Shown piece by piece: positions 22,846-33,740 of a stretch of 64,000 nt of DNA. The DNA is from Colocasia esculenta (taxonomy: Eukaryota > Streptophyta > Magnoliopsida > Alismatales > Araceae). The position numbers and the translations under genes are program-made. Position 1 is the stretch's first letter; each line of letters opens with the position of its first letter. The notes below the pieces were generated by a model that saw only the letters and a list, made by a program, of their open reading frames with translations, did no database searches and was not told where the DNA came from. Location: NCBI GenBank assembly GCA_014218235.1, contig CM024760.1, positions 67,582,961 to 67,646,960 of the forward strand, written 5' to 3'.

Positions 22846-25800
22846 TGTTACGCCCGAACGCGGAATATCGGAGCGATAATACAGTTATTAAATAGTACAG
22901 AGCGAGAATAAACGGCAAACCATTGCACAATTGGAAATAATATTAAATAACCTCCAATTCATTAATATTCCAACAAACACCATGACCTAACTATTACATC
23001 GACTAATCAGAGCCATAACTAGGGTCCAAAGTACTTTACTCGAATTCAAACTAATACATAAAGACCAGACGACTCATAACTATACTAACTATCTACTATG
23101 CTAGTGGTTGCCGAAATGGGTCACTCTTGGACATCGCCCTCGTTCCCCTCCTCGTGAGTGTGGTCACCGTCTGACTCACCTGAAACACATGAAATAGATA
23201 TGCAGGATGAGCGAATAACGTCCAGTAGGACTTAATATCTCATGAGAACAATCATGCTTAAAGTGTTTATGTCTTATAGAGGCAGGATACTAGAACAAGT
23301 AGTCATGTATAGTCAAGAGAACGACGTAAAAAGTCAACGTGAAGCAATAGCATAATCATGAGAGTATAACATCACAAGAATTGGCCATATCACGAGATAG
23401 CAAGTAAACTAGTCATGATAGCAAGTAACTGGTCACGATAGAAAGTATGGGTTGGTATTCTTTCAACCCCAAGTTCAAGTAACAAACAAATGATTGATTG
23501 ATTGTCATAGATTAAATCTTGCGTGTCATGCGTTAGGTGTATGCCATCACCCAGATCATTAGACCCTCACGAGTTATAGCCTTTCAGGTGCTCCTCCCAA
23601 GGACCAGATCGGGCCCTTATAATGTTGCCTACCAAAGTCATGCTTGTTATCTTAGACAATCAATCATGGCCAAGTAGAGTACTAAGAAGAGATGAAAGTA
23701 ATAGACGAACTAGATGAGGGTACAGAGTGAAAGTAAACAGATGAGAGTAACGAGATAGTAGATGAGATAGGGGTAGAATCGTAAAACAACCTTAAACCAC
23801 AATAGTAACAGTTGCACAGCACTAAGTTGGGTGCTGGTAGCCTGGTAGAAGTCAACACCGCCCACTAGCCATGCTATGAATAAAGGCTAAATGGTCCGGC
23901 GTGATCAAAAGATAAGAGTGACACACTAAGGTCGTTTGGATCATACTAATCCCTAAGGGTGTATCGGGTGTTAAGGTACAACTAGCTCATCGGCTAAGGA
24001 CGTGTGCCAAAGCCAAGAAGACATACGGAGGCCTTGACAAGGATTCCCTGGTCCAATCAAGAGTCTTCCTGGTGGAGAGGTAGTCTATGCCAAGAGAAAG
24101 TGTGTAGAAAACTGGTCCGTCGTACCTCGAGTGCTTGAAGGCCGAGGGAAACAATAACAGTGCATAAAGCACGCGAGAAAATGAAGACAAGTGTAACTAT
24201 TTAAAATAGGGAATTTAAGTTAAGTGTTACTCTCAATTACCAGATATATTATTGAATATCTTATAAAGGTCTCATGGCAATCATTAATGTTTAGTGTGTG
24301 CAAATGTATAGAAATCAAGAGAGCATGCATGGTTGTGCATATAGCTTTTAGATTAAATTCATGTAATAATGTCCATTATTAATTAACTGATCGTAATTAT
24401 TCATGATAGTACTTCATTTGGGCTTAACAAAGTTTAATAGACATGTATAGCATGGTTAAAAGGGTAAAAATCAGGTTCTGGCCATGACCCTGAGGTCGCG
24501 AGCCACAAGGGTGGCGCAATCAGGTCACGATGCCAGAGACTGGCATGATCAGAGAATCCAGGTCGCGACGTACAGGGGTGTCGCGTTAAGGTGATCGCGA
24601 AGCCCTTGCACGGTGTGTTCTGTTGAACGAGCGCTGGGGTGAACCGGGTCTGGTCGCGACATGTCAACCTATCACGATCAGATCGCGATTGTTCTCCTTG
24701 TCGCGACCCCCTCCTGAGGTCGCGACCCATCGGGTTGTCGCGATCTTAGAGGGTGGCCCGATCCTAGAAAAAGGATTTGCCGTTTATTCCAGGTGTGGCA
24801 CCTTCGATACTAATCACTTCAAAAATCGATATAAAATCACATAAAGCTAAAAAATTCATGAAATCAATTTTAAACGATTCTAAATATGAAGATCTATCAC
24901 TGGGCATGATGTAGAAAACAGATACGTTTAGGACATGCTTTTATTAGGTTGAACTTCGGTAACCTAATCATGCACAGTCACGAATAAACAATTTAATTGG
25001 CAACGAATACACGATAGAAATTAGAGCAAATAGGGGTGTTTGAAAGCTAGGATCATGTAGTATTTAAAAGAATTATATCAAGACACGAGATCATGTACAA
25101 ATGAGGATTGAACACTAACATGATGGCTCAGGCACAACATGTCAACAAAAGTTTGGGCATTTAATTCGCCCTCATGGAAGAACGAAATAGAGCGAAATCA
25201 GAGGGCTTTCATAGGGGATCATGAAGACTACCTAGGGTAATTTTTACACGAGTTAAGCTTGAATGATTGCCTCCTTTTGTTGAAGTAAAGATAACCCTAG
25301 TTTTAGGGACGAAAATAGAAAAATCCTCCTTGCTCCAAGCCTTCTCCTCCCTTGCTCCTTTGTCCACAACCTTCTCCTTCATTCTCCAGAGCTCCAACAA
25401 CGATTTAGGGGGTGATAGGGCTGAGATTGGGGTGTTTTGATGGCTAATAGAGTCCTAAACACCTAAAACTCCTCTCTTCTCCTCCAACTCCGAAAATTCA
25501 TATTTATCACCTATTTTCCCACCATTTATCCACCTAATGGGGTTGGGAAATGGTCAAAGGGTTAGGGTAAGGTTACAACTCCTTTTTAGGATATATATAT
25601 GATTTATTTAATGCTTATCTTGCCCCTTTTATTATTTACTATTATTTTTAAATCCGAATTTCTCCTAATTATCTCCCATCATGTGTTGGGCTCTCCTCAT
25701 TTGGGCCCACTCTATCATGTTTGGGCTATTAATATAACCCATTCCTAATTTTGGTTAATGGGTATTCATTTAACTCATTTAAAGTCTATTTATTCCCTTT

Positions 25801-25882
25801 TTATTCTAATTAAATCTATCTATCTCATTTATTAAATTGAAAATTTTATTTTATTTTGAATTTAAAATTCAAGGGTTCTATA
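22846..25882 (-). repeat. 5' LTR of the Tekay-like element
   Basis: Plus-strand borders TGTTACGCC (22846) and GTTCTATA (25882; the expected final CA has become TA). It is followed by GTTCC. A CpG-rich block at 24489-24760 corresponds to 16873-17150 but keeps more intact GTCGCGA motifs. Confidence 0.92.
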
Positions 25883-25887
25883 GTTCC
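25883..25887. repeat. Target-site duplication of the Tekay-like element, right
   Basis: GTTCC, matching 15217-15221. Confidence 0.85.
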
Positions 25888-26326
25888 CCACAGGACGCCC
25901 GTGAGCCTGGTCGTACGCATGCCCCAAGCAAGAAACAGGCCAAAAAAAAAGTTGAAATGACCAAAAGTCCCTAAATAACAGATTGAATCTTTAAGGTGTG
26001 TGTCGTAGAAAGAAGCTAAACCTGATTTGTCGTTTAAAACCTATACTAGACTTATCCCTAAACTTTCTGCTCTTTCTTCCTATAAGGCTAGACCATCTCT
26101 CGGGTATGACCTTTGTAGCGGCACTGCAGGCTAGGGACAACCATTTACAGGACGCCACCATCTTAATGCACATTCGATCTTTTTGGTGGTCTTTAATGAA
26201 AGGGAAATAATGACGACCCTTGGCCAGTAGTTTGATGTTGCTTTAGTGTTGCAGTAGCAAATGTGAGTACCTTCCATCTCACATGCCTTTTTTATGAAGG
26301 GTTGATGTCGGCTTTAGGTGTTATTC

Positions 26327-26367
<41 letters not shown>

Positions 26368-27174
26368 TAAAAATACAAAAAATATGTATTGTCCAAAAAA
26401 ATTCCAAAAAATCAAATAATGCCAAAAAATCCAAAAAATCAAATATTGCCTAAAAATCAAATAATTTCAAAACTTAAAAAAATTAGATGTTTTCAAACTA
26501 AAAAAAAACTAAAAATTATAAAAATGAGCAGATTTGATCAACCACTCACAATGTGGAAGTACTTTGCCTCTCCAGCATTGTTCACTTAAATCTCAAAATT
26601 TGTTCATTGCTTTTGTCTGAGTCTTACTCACATCATCTTTATGATCTGTCTCTCCTCCTCAATCCCAACCATGATTTGAATTTCAAGCTTATTATCCCAC
26701 CAAGTCCTTCCCAAGTCCAATACATATTCTCCCTCATCTCAATGGCTCTATAAGAGGACTCTCTATGTGTGAACCTAGCGGTTCTTCAGTGCTTTGTTTC
26801 AATCATGTAGGTGACTGAGTTGTGTATGCTTGCTGTTGTTAGCTTATTTTGTTTATTGTTTCATTTACAAAAAAACAATCCAAAAAAAAAATCAAAATCC
26901 AAAAAAATATGGCAAGATCTGCTCTCCACAAGTAAGTGTAGGTATGATCTTCTTCTCCCTACCCTTGCATTACTATATGTTATCTACATTACTATATCAT
27001 CTCAAGGACCGACTGATTTTCAATGTGTTCTGGGATCTAACTTCCCCTTCAACAAAAACAATGATGATCTAGGCGCACATTGCTAATCGTTGGACAGGTC
27101 GTTAGGTTAAATAAGTTTGGGAATGATGGATTCAGGCTTGCACTATGGTTGCAGGTAGTTTCTTGACCCATTCT
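25888..27174 (+). other. Tat-1 3' untranslated region, first part
   Basis: No gene. It contains an (AT)n tract (26332-26366), then an A-rich run of AAAAATCC/AAAAATCAAAT repeats (26368-26530). It aligns by eye with the Tat-3 3' UTR: the GAAGGG...TTATTC.AAAATT stretch (26296-26331 with 36127-36165), the A-rich repeats (with 36165-36500), and the segment around CAAAAACAATGATGAT (27051) with CAAAAACAATGATAAT (43308). The SIRE solo LTR interrupts it at 27175. Confidence 0.6.
27170..27174. repeat. Target-site duplication of the SIRE solo LTR, left
   Basis: ATTCT before TGTTGGATC; the same ATTCT is at 29337-29341. Confidence 0.8.
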
Positions 27175-27449
27175 TGTTGGATCGAGATGGCACTAGTGAT
27201 GTCCTAGAGCGAGGTGAATAGGACTTCTTGCGCTAAAAATTTTATTATCTAAAAATAGATAACACTAAATAAAGTTGTTAGTATTTAGTGTAGTGTGTGA
27301 AACAAGTGTAAAGTTGGCGGAAACAATCACCCAAATGCACAAGAGATTTTATCCTGGTTCGGCCCTTCCCACATGCACTACTAAAAACATACCTATAAAA
27401 GGTAGAAAATAAAAGGCATAAATTAATTGTTGGGATTTCACTAACTTCC

Positions 27450-27598
27450 AAGAGAACATGGCCTTCTCTTAACCTGAGAGGTATTACGAACCCACTTGCT
27501 CCCGAGCAAGTCTTCCCTTTACTAAAGGGTACAAAGACTACCTACACCAGTAGGTCTTCCCTTCATAACAGGGGTACTGCAGGAAACAAACCTCCTGC
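27450..27598 (-). other. Hairpin array in the solo LTR leader
   Basis: Six adjacent hairpins, plus-strand spelling: 27450-27470 AAGAGAA/TTCTCTT; 27494-27511 ACTTGCT/AGCAAGT with loop CCCG; 27515-27529 CCCTTT/AAAGGG; 27541-27554 CCTAC/GTAGG; 27559-27573 CCCT/AGGG; 27579-27598 GCAGGA/TCCTGC. Counterparts in the related LTR at 52768-52891 keep order and pairing while several stems have changed on both arms. Confidence 0.75.
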
Positions 27599-28733
27599 AT
27601 GTTATCTTATATAGAAATTAAGAACACTTGTGTGTCTGCTCAAAGAAATGAGCAAACACAAAGAATTTAGAAAGGAAAACAAATAAGAGTTGCAGCTCTA
27701 ACACTTTCTGAATCTAAGAGAGTGGCCCAAAAAAATTGATCTAGGGTTGCACAATGCCACTCAACAGAAAAAGACTTCCAAGAACTAGAGAGCTTGGAAG
27801 TTGCAGACTGAGGAAGCATCTCTCTCTCTTTCAATTTAGTTGAAGGCTTGTGAAGAATCTTGCTTGCAAATTCAAATGGGAGTTTAGTGTGTTGCTTGTT
27901 GGTCTCTCTTTTCAAGTGTCTTCCTTGTTCAAAACTCTAGCTTCTATATATGCTTCAGAAGCCTTAAGTTTTCATTTGAAACTACCCATTTGAGAACTTG
28001 CCATTTGAAAGATATCTGTTTGAGATTATGAGCTTTCTAGGTTATCCATCAGATCTTTAGCTCTTCAGAGGTCCAACGTCTTTAGACTATGTAGGTAGCT
28101 TCATGGCTTGATAGACAACTTCATTAATGTTCTATAAACCTCCATGCTAAGACTGAGAGCAATGCATGCTTCATAAATGTTCTGCAATAAAGGATAGGAC
28201 AGAAAAAGATACCTCCATACTTTCGGAGGTAGGTGAGATAGAAATATATAATGAAAAAATGAGTTTAGACAGATAGAAGTTCAGAGCATTTAAGGATCAG
28301 ATAGGCACTTGTCTGGGGAATACAAGAACTATATCTAAAAGTCACGGAGTTCTAACAGTGGTAGGTGAGCTCTGACAGATAGCCCATGCTGCTTAAACCT
28401 ACCATCACATTTACTGCAAAGCAAATGTCAAATGGAGAAGAACTGAACTTCTGACAAAAAGTAAGAGACCTATTTGTATATATATTTCAGATCTTTTCAA
28501 AGATATTTTATGTGGTTATTTTGAATATAATTTTTCCTATCTTAACAAAATATTTAAATGATAGTAATAACAAAAAGTATTATTCTGAAAGATATGCAAG
28601 TGTTAATCATTCTGTAAGGGATCCCATAAGGAGAACACACATAATGAAGTACATAAGATTAAGATTTCATGGATTTTATGAAATGGCAAGTTCATACAGA
28701 AAATATAATCAAGTACATAGAAGTTGATAGTAT

Positions 28734-29121
28734 ACTTCGACTTCTTGAAGTCGGAGTCAAAGAAGGATGAACTTCGACTCTATAGAAGTCGCAGTGACTA
28801 AACACAAACTTCGACTTTCAGAAAGTCAGAGTGATAAGAGTGATCATCAATTAATGTCAAACTTCGACTTCTTGGAAGCCAGAGTGCATGGCATAATAGA
28901 CTTCGACTTTCAAGGAGTTGGAGTATAATATGAAGACTTCGACTTCTCAGGATTCGGAGTAAGAGAACTTCGACTTTTCAGAAGTCGGAGTGAACTATTA
29001 ATCAATCAATATCTTACTTCGACTTTAAGAGAGTCGGAGTCTAGACTTCGACTTCTAATAAGTCGGAGTACAATTTCATTCACAGATGGTTCAACACTTT
29101 GACTTCTCTGGAGTCGGAGTC
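28734..29121 (-). repeat. Array of imperfect palindromes in U3 of the solo LTR
   Basis: About nine units of the form ACTTCGACTTC...GAAGTCGGAGT separated by 5-40 bases of unrelated sequence; the first spans 28734-28757. Both arms drift, but the core TCGACTT/AAGTCGGA recurs. It lies upstream of the TATA box in transcription, hence in U3. Not a CRISPR array: units are palindromic, irregularly spaced and inside a plant LTR. Confidence 0.8.
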
Positions 29122-29341
29122 CACAGTCAGAGTTAGTATGGTACATAGTATACCTTGTGGACTTAGAGAAATTTCGTGACAATGTTGATATACAGTATTA
29201 TACAAGTCATGTTTCTTGTGGCATATTTTAATAATTTTTTTTGTAGAGAGTCTTAAAATTTTTTGTCATAGCAAAAACACCATGCTAAAATAGTTTAAAG
29301 TTTTAAACAATTTTCGTAAGGGATAGTTGCTCAATAATTCT

Positions 29342-30022
29342 TATTTCAACTTAGCAATATTATCCTTGGGTATTTTCTATTTTCACTTTTCTTTGCATGT
29401 TGATTTGATAATTTCTTTTATTTTAGCCCAGCATGCATAATGTAGGACTTTGAGCTTTATCCCTCATGATTTGTCAAAGGTTGCTTCCCTAGTGATGGTC
29501 AATCAAGCTTAAGTTTCTTGAACAACAAATCTTATTCCACTCACAATTTGAAGGTCTTCTTTGAACTAGTTCCTTGGTCCAGTTGGCTAGTACGACTCCT
29601 GTTTGGAATTTGCACCGTCCATTGATCCAAATCAGCTTAAATATTCCCCCTGATCCGTCTGGGTTGCGAACCGCTCCCAGGCCTTGCGTCATCGTGACCC
29701 GCCTGGCACGCACATGTCCTCCCAAGATGAATCCTGCAGGCCAATCGGCTAGGGTACCACTTAATCAAGAGGTTGATCATCCTTCTTTTACTGTCCTTTT
29801 GTCTATCATTCTAGACAAGAGCCGTCCGTGCTCGCTCTTCCTTGAGGTTAGTTTAAAGTCTTCTTGAGAATTTCTATCGCTTATTGGTTGTGACAGGTGT
29901 GTTTTACCTTGATGCCCACCTTTAAGTCCACTCCGCTTCATCCACACTCTATTTCATTTCATTACACTCTGCTCTCCTTCTGCTTTGCTCCCTTACAAAG
30001 CAAGCATCAATGATGGGCAATC
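29342..30022 (+). other. Tat-1 3' untranslated region, last part
   Basis: Resumes after the solo LTR. TTTAGCCCAGCATGCAT (about 29425-29440) and the ACAAAGCAAGCATCAATGATGGG purine-rich end correspond to 43454-43480 and 43845-43868 in Tat-3. The last 20 bases probably contain the polypurine tract, though it is weak. Confidence 0.6.
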
Positions 30023-31541
30023 TATAGACACCCATTTTTGGCCTAAACGTTGAGCACATTTCTTGCTCATATCAAAGATGTCATAAATTAGTCATCACTT
30101 TGGAGTCCTTCTTTGTCCCATCATGAGCCCATTCAACCTTAATTACAAGCCCATGGTCAAGATCCACTTGAAACATCAAAATAGTGCAATCTGCCCCATC
30201 CTTTGAACATGCCTTCACTTTGAGAGCTCATAACATCCTTGTTTTTAATCCAAACCAGGCATATCATCCATCATTTTTTGTCCCTCTGAGTCTAGAATCC
30301 AATGCAATGAACGGCTCATCAATCCGATATCTGTGGAGAAAGTTACGGCCCATTTCGTGGACGAGAACGTGACCCCATGACCCGTTGCGACAGTGCCATG
30401 CACGTAAAAATGTTTTTACGTGATTTTATGCCTCTCCTTCTATCCTAGAGACTATCCAAAGTTCCTTTGACTTGGATTATGACCCAAACCTCCTATCCTC
30501 ATCCCTAAGGAGCCCCCAAGTCTATCTAAAACTCAAGATAGACTCTCCAACTCTCCCACAACTTGGACTCTCTCTCTAACTCGAGATTGGACTCTCTCTT
30601 TCTCTAAAACACATCCTAGTACTCTTTAGAGGATAGAGGAAGAATACCACCATGAGGAGAGGTCCCTAGAGGCTCTTCTCATGAGGTCTCATCGCCCCCA
30701 ACTCAAAGGAGGAGTTATTCTTCCCGTTTCATCCCTTTCTCTCTCCTCTTTCTCTCTCATATCGCCTCCAAGACCAGAAGGGCATGCAGGGCTTGTGGAG
30801 ATCGAACCAAGCAACATATGTTTGAGATGTCTTCATCAAAGTTGTCACTTACAGAGCCCTCTTTAACCTTTAACTTCAATCACATCGATTGGTGCTTTGT
30901 GCGCAAAGTTACAGTAGATTATTATTCACTTTCTCTCTCGTATCGAGATCTACACATGCGGGATTATCGTTCCTTCCACAGTCCAAATGAGGACGTATCT
31001 CTTTAATAAGTCTTCATGAAAGTTGTTCCCCACTTCCTCCTCTACAAGCTTCAAATAGAACCACATCAAACGGCGTAGTATTTGTTCAGTTTTATTTTTG
31101 CTTTATTTTCTAGATTTTGTGCATGTTTATATGCTAGTTAGTGTCTCTCCCTCTCCTCTTCTATGATTTTTCTCAATGCATATCCCCTCCTAGTTTTCCC
31201 ACACCCAAAAGGGGTTTCCCAAATACCCCAGGTTTGTTCCCTCCATACTTTTCTTCTTTCCTCTTATGTTGTGTAGATACTTCACTTAAAAGTTTTTTAA
31301 TCGGGTTTTCTTTTCTTATTTCTTTGTTTTGGCAGGTACCCTAAGAAGAGCAGACGATGAGCCCCCTCCTCTGGCCGGCCGGTGGAAGGAAAGGAGGTTT
31401 GCCATTCATCTCCTGCAGTACTGAGAAGGTGTTGAGGACCCAATCGTGACAAGGTTGCCATCACGTCACACATCGGAGACATGTTAACAGGTAAGTGGCC
31501 TTCCCTTTCCTTTTGACAAGTTGATTAGCCCATGCTTTAGG
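30023..31541 (+). repeat. 3' LTR of Tat-1, left portion
   Basis: Starts TATAGACACCC (TGTAGACACC in the Tat-4 LTR at 56232, so TG has become TA). It runs to CATGCTTTAGG at 31541, where X is inserted with the target duplication TTAGG (31537-31541). From 31137 onward the sequence is repeated at 49005. A GTCGCG-type block ends AACAG|GTAAGTGG near 31490. Confidence 0.8.
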
Positions 31542-31670
31542 TGTGACGGACCACGTTGTTCAAACCCGTTAACCTAATAACGAGCTTGACCTGACTCTGC
31601 CTCCCGCGAACAGGCCAAAGTCTCGCCAGGGATATCACACACATGTCCATGAAAACACAAAGAAACACAT

Positions 31671-31713
<43 letters not shown>

Positions 31714-32979
31714 ATTCATCATCCCACAAATATTTACAATGGATTGACATAGCCAAATTTCAACAAAAGTCAAACTCTAGTACAAAGGCCTAGGGCAAAC
31801 CCCGAGGCGCAACAGAAAAGTAAATTACACTGCTAGAGGCGTCGACCCAACACCGCTGCGATGCGGCTCCGGACTAGAAGACGGATGAAAAGTCTATTGC
31901 TCCCCTCACTTGAAAGGAGTGGGGGTGAGCCTCATAAGTCACTGGCTCAGTAGGGAAACTCCCCCAAAGACCAAGCAAAAACAAACTCACAAGTATAAAA
32001 GCAGGAAGCTACGCTAGCAATTTATTGAGCTATCTAAGCATGACATTAAAGCTGTAAACTCTACTTACCACATGCTAACAACATAAGCAGCTTTAATAAA
32101 TAAATGGAAAACCACAACCAGGTGTATGTGCTAAAGTAGGAAAATGCCATACTCAGGCGACAAAGACTGGTTCACGACACCAGCAACCGACCTAGACAAA
32201 CCACACAGGACTACCTCTCAGTCTTGCAGCCACAGAAGAAAGGTCCAGCTGCCGCTCCACCAGAACAAGCCAAGAAACTGTAGAGACCAACCAACACCAC
32301 TCCTGCGGATCACACTACCGTAGGCCCATACCTGGCACCTTTAGGGACTCCGGCCGGAGCTCCCTAAAGTGAGGCACTAGAAAATAGGACTAGCTAGGGC
32401 CCAGTATGTCTACTGGTGTCCGTAACCCCCAACCACGAGCGCGCTACAAGTGACAAACAAAAAGTCTCACAAGTCACTGTCCTACTGCCATCTTTCCCTT
32501 AGCCAGACGTACAACTCTACACAAGACTGAGGGTGTCAAGGAAGATGACACAGACCCCTATGGTACAGAAGTACTTGGACAAGGCCCGAGCACTCACGTA
32601 CCTCACTCACACAGAGTCGGGGGCTCCCAACTGAAGAGGTAACCACGGTAGGCATCGTACCACTCACCACACACACTTAAACCACGTGCACACTGCACAA
32701 ACCACGTGAACACCACGTCAACCATGAGAACAACACGCTCCTCGAGTGCTACAGGTGCCAATGCACCACTTAGCTTGGCGACACACAACATATTTTGATA
32801 ATCCGATAGCCACACTATCATGCACAAACACAAAGCCCTCGGAACCCTTAACACGACGGGGTCTACTGTTACCTTCTAAACGTGACATCTCGATAGGTCA
32901 CGTTCAAAAGCAGAACGTGAAGGGTCTGCCTGTCGCATTCGGAACACGACAGGAGGGTCCATCGCCTTCACAGGCAGGA
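31542..32979. mobile_element. Solo-LTR-like element X, copy 1 (left part)
   Basis: Starts TGTGACGGACC directly after TTAGG. No coding capacity. An (AT)n tract lies near 31674-31710. It matches 49411-50984 closely across its length. At 32980 a SIRE LTR begins at exactly the same base of X as in copy 2. The right part of X is missing here because the repeated segment ends inside the SIRE LTR. Confidence 0.75.
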
Positions 32980-33740
32980 TGTTGAGCAACTACCCCTAAG
33001 GAATTTAAGAATTTTCTAAAATAAAATATCTATTGTTTTTGCTATGACAAAACTCTTTAAAATAAACTCTATACAAAGATAATAATTATATGTCACAAAA
33101 ATCATACAGATACACTTCAAGACCTTACCTCCATCTCAGAAATTTTTCTAAGTCCACAGACTCTCTCTATGTCCTACTAAATTCGACTGTTCACTTCGAA
33201 TGACAAATCCGACTCCTTCAGAATCGAAGTTAATCAATCTTCAAAATTTTCTAAGGTCACAACTTTATACTTGATTCGACTTATGCCTCCGACTAGTAAA
33301 GTCGAATGCTTCATATAATATTCTACTTGATTCGACTTATGTCTCCGATTGGTACAGTCGAATGCTTCATATAATATTCTACTTGATTCGACTTATGTCT
33401 CCGACTGGTACAGTAGAATGCTTTATATAATCCTCTAGTCGATTCGACCGATGACTCCGACTATAACAGTCGAATGCCTTTCTATATCTATCCATCTTCT
33501 TCGACTGCCACAGTCAAATGCTTCAGAAAACAATCTATATGTTATTCGATTACTAAAGTCAAATCACTCCTATTTTTTCAATCGAATTACATATTCCTTT
33601 GGATTCAACTTCACTGATTAACTCTGTACTTAAAACTCTCTTCTGATCCTTTTTAGGCTTAACACCTAATGCATGTTTATGTCCAAATCATTTCATACAT
33701 CTTTTTAATGAACTTTCAATATCTTGTTGATTCATCAAAA
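32980..33740 (+). repeat. SIRE LTR, truncated copy nested in X
   Basis: TGTTGAGCAACTACCCC start, preceded by CAGGA as in copy 2. It contains the U3 array of ATTCGACTTATG...AGTCGAATGC units (period 56 bp, three units plus a variant, 33270-33475). It matches 50985-51797 and then stops abruptly at 33740, where Tat RNase H coding sequence begins. Confidence 0.85.

Larger units (their letters stand above)
15222..25882 (-). mobile_element. Complete Tekay/Del-type chromovirus (Ty3/gypsy), 10.66 kb
   Basis: Two LTRs of 3061 and 3037 bp, a PBS, one gag-pol frame, a polypurine tract and a 5-bp target duplication (GTTCC) are all in place on the minus strand. A chromodomain-like tail after integrase places it among chromoviruses. 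LTR copies differ visibly (by eye, several percent, mostly C/T and G/A), and the polyprotein has several stops, so the copy is old and inactive. It is nested in Tat-1. Confidence 0.93.
27175..29336 (-). repeat. SIRE solo LTR (2162 bp), minus orientation
   Basis: Plus-strand borders TGTTGGATCG (27175) and TTGCTCAATA (29336; expected CAACA), flanked by ATTCT on both sides with no internal element, so a solo LTR left by LTR-LTR recombination. Same family as 50985-53143. TATATAG candidate promoter at 27944-27950 (minus). U3 has a palindromic array (28734-29121), the leader a hairpin array (27450-27598), and CCTGGTTCGG at 27353-27362 is the inverted form of the conserved CCGAACCAGG. Confidence 0.9.
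9184..31541 (+). mobile_element. Tat/Ogre-type Ty3/gypsy element (Tat-1), hosting nested insertions
   Basis: Partial 5' LTR (9184-9478), PBS, leader, gag, then internal sequence, 3' UTR and 3' LTR (30023-31541). A Tekay element (15222-25882) and a SIRE solo LTR (27175-29336) are nested inside. The 3' LTR is interrupted by X at 31542; matching LTR end sequence is found at 53891-53993. I find no RT, RNase H or integrase between gag and the 3' UTR, so this copy looks non-autonomous or deleted. The matching 3' UTRs of Tat-1 and Tat-3 support the assignment of 25888-30022. Confidence 0.7.

Noticed and set aside
28734..29121. CRISPR-like array of palindromic repeats with spacers
   Set aside because: Units are imperfect and irregularly spaced, and they sit in the U3 of a plant retrotransposon LTR with clear borders and target duplications. 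No cas genes; the genome is eukaryotic.
31669..31756. Open frames with long Tyr-Ile runs near 31700, 36770 and 49700
   Set aside because: Translations of (AT)n microsatellites.
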